Below the pieces are notes generated by a model. That model was not told the origin of the DNA, made no database searches, and was given only the letters and a program-made list of their open reading frames with translations. Position numbers and translations under genes: made by a program. From Henricia sp. BOLD:AAB3569 (taxonomy: Eukaryota; Echinodermata; Asteroidea; Spinulosida; Echinasteridae): DNA of 64,000 nt. Below, one piece after another: positions 61,342 through 64,000 of this stretch (position 1 is the stretch's first letter; every line of letters starts with the position of its first letter). The stretch spans positions 62,001 to 126,000 of the forward strand of contig JBBELK010000165.1 of NCBI GenBank assembly GCA_037783545.1. Reading direction: 5' to 3'.

Positions 61342-62245
61342 GCAGGACGCCTTCCCTGTTTTCTTCCCGCTCGTAGCCGGCCGTGAGTGCATGTAATGGC
61401 ATGTAATGGCGCGGCAACCCCAGAGAACCCTGGGATGTAACGTCTATAATAGCACCACACTGCTGGACAACATCTTGCACAGAAACATCTAAACCCTCGA
61501 TAGTTTCGTACAAGCTAATTTCATCCACCTGGTGGATAATCGAAGCCTCACCTATACAACATGAAGCGTCCCGGTGATTCCCCTTGATTAGACACCGAAG
61601 ATGCAATAAACGCTCTTCTCCAGGGTGAACCCTTCCATTATGGAAAATCCAGGAGGCTCTCCCGAGTCGTCTCGGTTTGCATCAGCTGACAATGCACTCA
61701 ACTCAGGAAAACCAGACTACCAGGGATAGGACTCAAATGTCCTACCCCATCTGTCACGCAGGAAACAAATTTGGTCGAAAAAGGTGCAACTGTCTCATCC
61801 TGGGCAGTACCTAACCAACAACACCCTGTGCTGGCAACATCGACCCCTATACTTCATCCTGCGAATCTCGTGTACTCAAAAACCATTGAAGGGCAGCGGC
61901 CCATCTCATTCCTTCAGGATCAGTTTAAGTGACTTGCAAGTCAGCAAACTTCCTTAAAATATTGCGACCGAGGAGAACCGGGTATGTTTGTCTCCGATTT
62001 CCAGAATCCCCAGAGGACTTTCAGTCCTCACTATAAAACAGGCATCCACTGTCGTGCCAAATACGGTCATATGAATCTCAAGATACCCACACACTGGTAT
62101 CTCTAGATCATTGGCTCCGAAAAGCCTTACAAATTTCCCAACCGGTCTCAACCCACTCACCTTATGCGCTAGATGCTCTTTAAGCACTTTGTCGCGCATT
62201 ACTCGCAACGCAGGCAATTCCGGTCCCTCGGCTCTCTGTTCCATC
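61342..62245 (-). pseudogene. Decayed LTR-retroelement remnant (retropepsin-like segment)
   Basis: Minus-strand frames read KVLKEHLAHKVSGLRPVGKF then VRLFGANDLEIPVCGYLEI and MTVFGTTVDACFIV (within 62244-61954). This resembles the part of Ty3/gypsy-type proteases after the active site. A second frame (61750-61342) reads RRLGRASWIFHNGRVHPGEE and onward without a recognised domain. Frames are broken and a MITE cuts off the upstream part. Identification is tentative. Confidence 0.4.
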
Positions 62246-62878
62246 AGCAGCCGATTTCACGAAACTTTACGCAATTGCGTAAGTCCACTTATGCCATAAG
62301 TTATTGCGTAACTTGCGCAATAAGTTAATAAGCGTTTCACGAAAGATGCGCCACATCAGGATGTGGCGCAACTCGCCGACTTACGCCATAAAATGTGGCG
62401 TAACTTGCGCAATGGTTTTTGGTGGCGTAAGTTGGAAAAATGTGTCGTAGGACAGTGGAAAATGGCGATAATGCAGCTAGCTACACGTGCTTATTTACCG
62501 CATCGTCAACGAACTGAACCCCAGCCTTCCGTTTGTAGAAAACGGCCTTTATCGGTGAAATCTGCGACTCGACGCATTATGACTCGCGACGGCAGCCATG
62601 ATGACCGTGCAAAATTTGTGAAAAACAACGACGTATGTTTTATGTACGACTATTTTATCAAGCGCAAGCATCAAATAGTCGTTGAGAAACTAGAAATTAG
62701 CCTCGTCCTAGAAGTTACAAGTGCTAAAGTGAAAAAATAAACGTTGCGCAGCTAAGAAGAGTTTCGTGAAATCGATTTTAAGTAATTGCGCAGCTACGGC
62801 ATAACTTTATGGCGTAAGTCTTGCGCCATAACCGTTTATGGCGCAAGTTACGCACTGTTTCGTGAAATCGGCTGCTGG
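62246..62878. mobile_element. 633-bp TIR element built from ttgcgcaa/ttacgc words
   Basis: Ends gcagccgatttcacgaaa and its complement, as in the 170-bp MITE at 61172. Flanks within 150 bp of each end repeat acttacgcaattgcgtaagt-like palindromes. A central 380-bp piece is unrelated and holds a chance open frame. Confidence 0.8.
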
Positions 62879-63258
62879 AGGACTGCACGCAACCTCCTCT
62901 TTGGCCACGCTACGCCCCCTAAGTGATCAAGAGCGACCCCCACTTGTTCATCATTTAATTAGTTGTCTACAATATAAGTCAAGTTCCTCTAACCATTCAG
63001 TCAGAGTGAGATCTCCAGATTTCTCGGGTGGTCCACAAAATTTTGATAATTTTGTTAAATTCAATAAATCCTGTGCTAAGCAAATTGTTGTGCTTAGCAG
63101 CGCCATGAAATTAGCCCCAGGGCGGAGGATCCGCCCTGTTCACGGGTCTAAGGCGAATGTGTCTCGATCGAGCGGACGAAATCGAGCGACGTCCTGGATC
63201 ATGTCGATTGACATGGCGAAGTACGCGTCCTCGATTGATCTGCAGAAACGGCACTCAC

Positions 63259-63286
63259 CATCCAAAGATGGCAATGTTGTTGCCAT
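63259..63286 (-). CDS. Possible first coding exon of a minus-strand gene (speculative)
   Basis: On the minus strand, aaaATGG starts MATTLPSLD and after 28 nt meets a strong donor, GTGAGT. Context and donor are good, but no second exon was recognised further left and the sequence is too short to be specific. Confidence 0.15.
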
Positions 63287-63309
63287 TTTATCATCAGCAA
63301 CTGGATAAT

Positions 63310-63835
63310 TGAGGACAAGAAATTTTATCTAAAAACAGCCAAAGGAATCACATGCATTTCGCAATTTTCCTTGACACAAAGTTTGAATCCCTCGTGTAGG
63401 CCTAAATCAATCATGAACTGATGTGATGCGATGATATGAAGCGAAGGACCTCAGCATGCTTATTCCAGCTAGTGTAGTACTTTACATTGTGCAGCGCATG
63501 TGTGTAAACCGTTGTCATGACGATAAGAGGAGAGAATAATTCGTCAATAGAGGGCGGTTGTCACTGTGCGCTTATAACAAGAGGGGGCGCACTACCGGAC
63601 GATCAGTCGCCGATCGACGGTCGGCATGTTTTTTTCCGACGATGATGCGTGTGTGTTTATTTCCTGCGAACCGACTCTTTTCATAAACCATAAACACATT
63701 CTTCCTGCGTGTTAGATCAGATTTCAACAAGTGGAAGCTGAAAGTATTTATGATCAATAATATTAATATCATGATTAAACTTTAGGCCCCAGTCACATAT
63801 GATAGAGCATGGAGGATAGGAACCAACAATTCGCC
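63310..63835. other. Intergenic sequence, nothing recognised
   Basis: Contains gagggggcgcactaccgg near 63580, a word shared with the long TIRs at 41188-41889. No gene seen. Confidence 0.4.
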
Positions 63836-64000
63836 TGGGGCCAATTTCATAAACTGATAAAGCTGTTATGGTTATAAAGCAAAACAATTTGCTTAATCAC
63901 AATTTTGTTTGCTTTATAAAAATTGGTTAATAGTCAAAATTCCATGTCAACTTGTGTTTTTAGCAAGAACAGCAGCTAGATATTCTTGTGAGAAACACGA
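63836..64000. mobile_element. TIR element with ggggccaatttcataaa end, cut by the window
   Basis: Starts ggggccaatttcataaact, then caatttgcttaatcaca and ttagcaagaacagcagc, related to the sequence at 60450-60690. Only the left part is in the window. Confidence 0.6.

Noticed and set aside
62363..62740. 125-codon plus-strand frame
   Set aside because: Its start lies in the palindromic arm of a MITE and no domain is recognised; most likely chance.
62838..63308. 156-codon plus-strand frame
   Set aside because: Crosses the end of a MITE and retroelement-like and unique DNA; no domain.

Overview
The window looks like a piece of nuclear genome from an invertebrate deuterostome, most likely an echinoderm. 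The reasons are the AT-rich introns (about 1-4 kb), GT-AG introns with mostly phase-1 borders, a large extracellular mosaic protein of the SVEP1 type, and an extreme density of tRNA-derived SINEs and small terminal-inverted-repeat (TIR) elements. The species cannot be fixed from sequence alone.

Positions 722-50147 (+ strand) hold one gene that is incomplete at its 5' end. I could chain 25 exons with no phase conflict. They encode 2073 residues ending at a TAG at 50145-50147. Domain order is HYR, HYR, sushi, a roughly 238-residue region with two furin-type sites, three GCC2/GCC3 (ephrin-receptor-like) modules, 21 EGF modules, a pentraxin/LamG-like domain, two EGF modules, a TSP1 repeat, sushi, a second copy of the furin-site region (three exons), and a final GCC2/GCC3 module. 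From HYR to pentraxin this is the order known for vertebrate SVEP1; the TSP1 and the repeated sushi-region-GCC cassette at the C-terminus are not part of that order. The von Willebrand A domain and signal peptide expected in the family would lie upstream of the window. The product should be a secreted matrix or adhesion protein, probably cut by proprotein convertases.

Almost all intronic sequence I could interpret is mobile or tandem DNA. It includes a 3-kb, 36-bp minisatellite (8833-11860), hairpin elements with shared ends but different stems, Sleeping Beauty-like TIR elements, several MITE families with readable target-site duplications, SINEs, a truncated LINE (37360-38000) and a duplicated, truncated EGF exon (24804-24877). 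Several insertions sit within a few bases of splice sites.

Positions 50148-64000 show no convincing gene. They hold more TIR elements, a tandemly repeated block with regularly spaced TGACGTCA palindromes (56430-57980), a back-to-back run of four different elements (58478-60305), and a decayed retroelement split by a MITE (61342-62245). A possible minus-strand first exon at 63259-63286 is only a guess.
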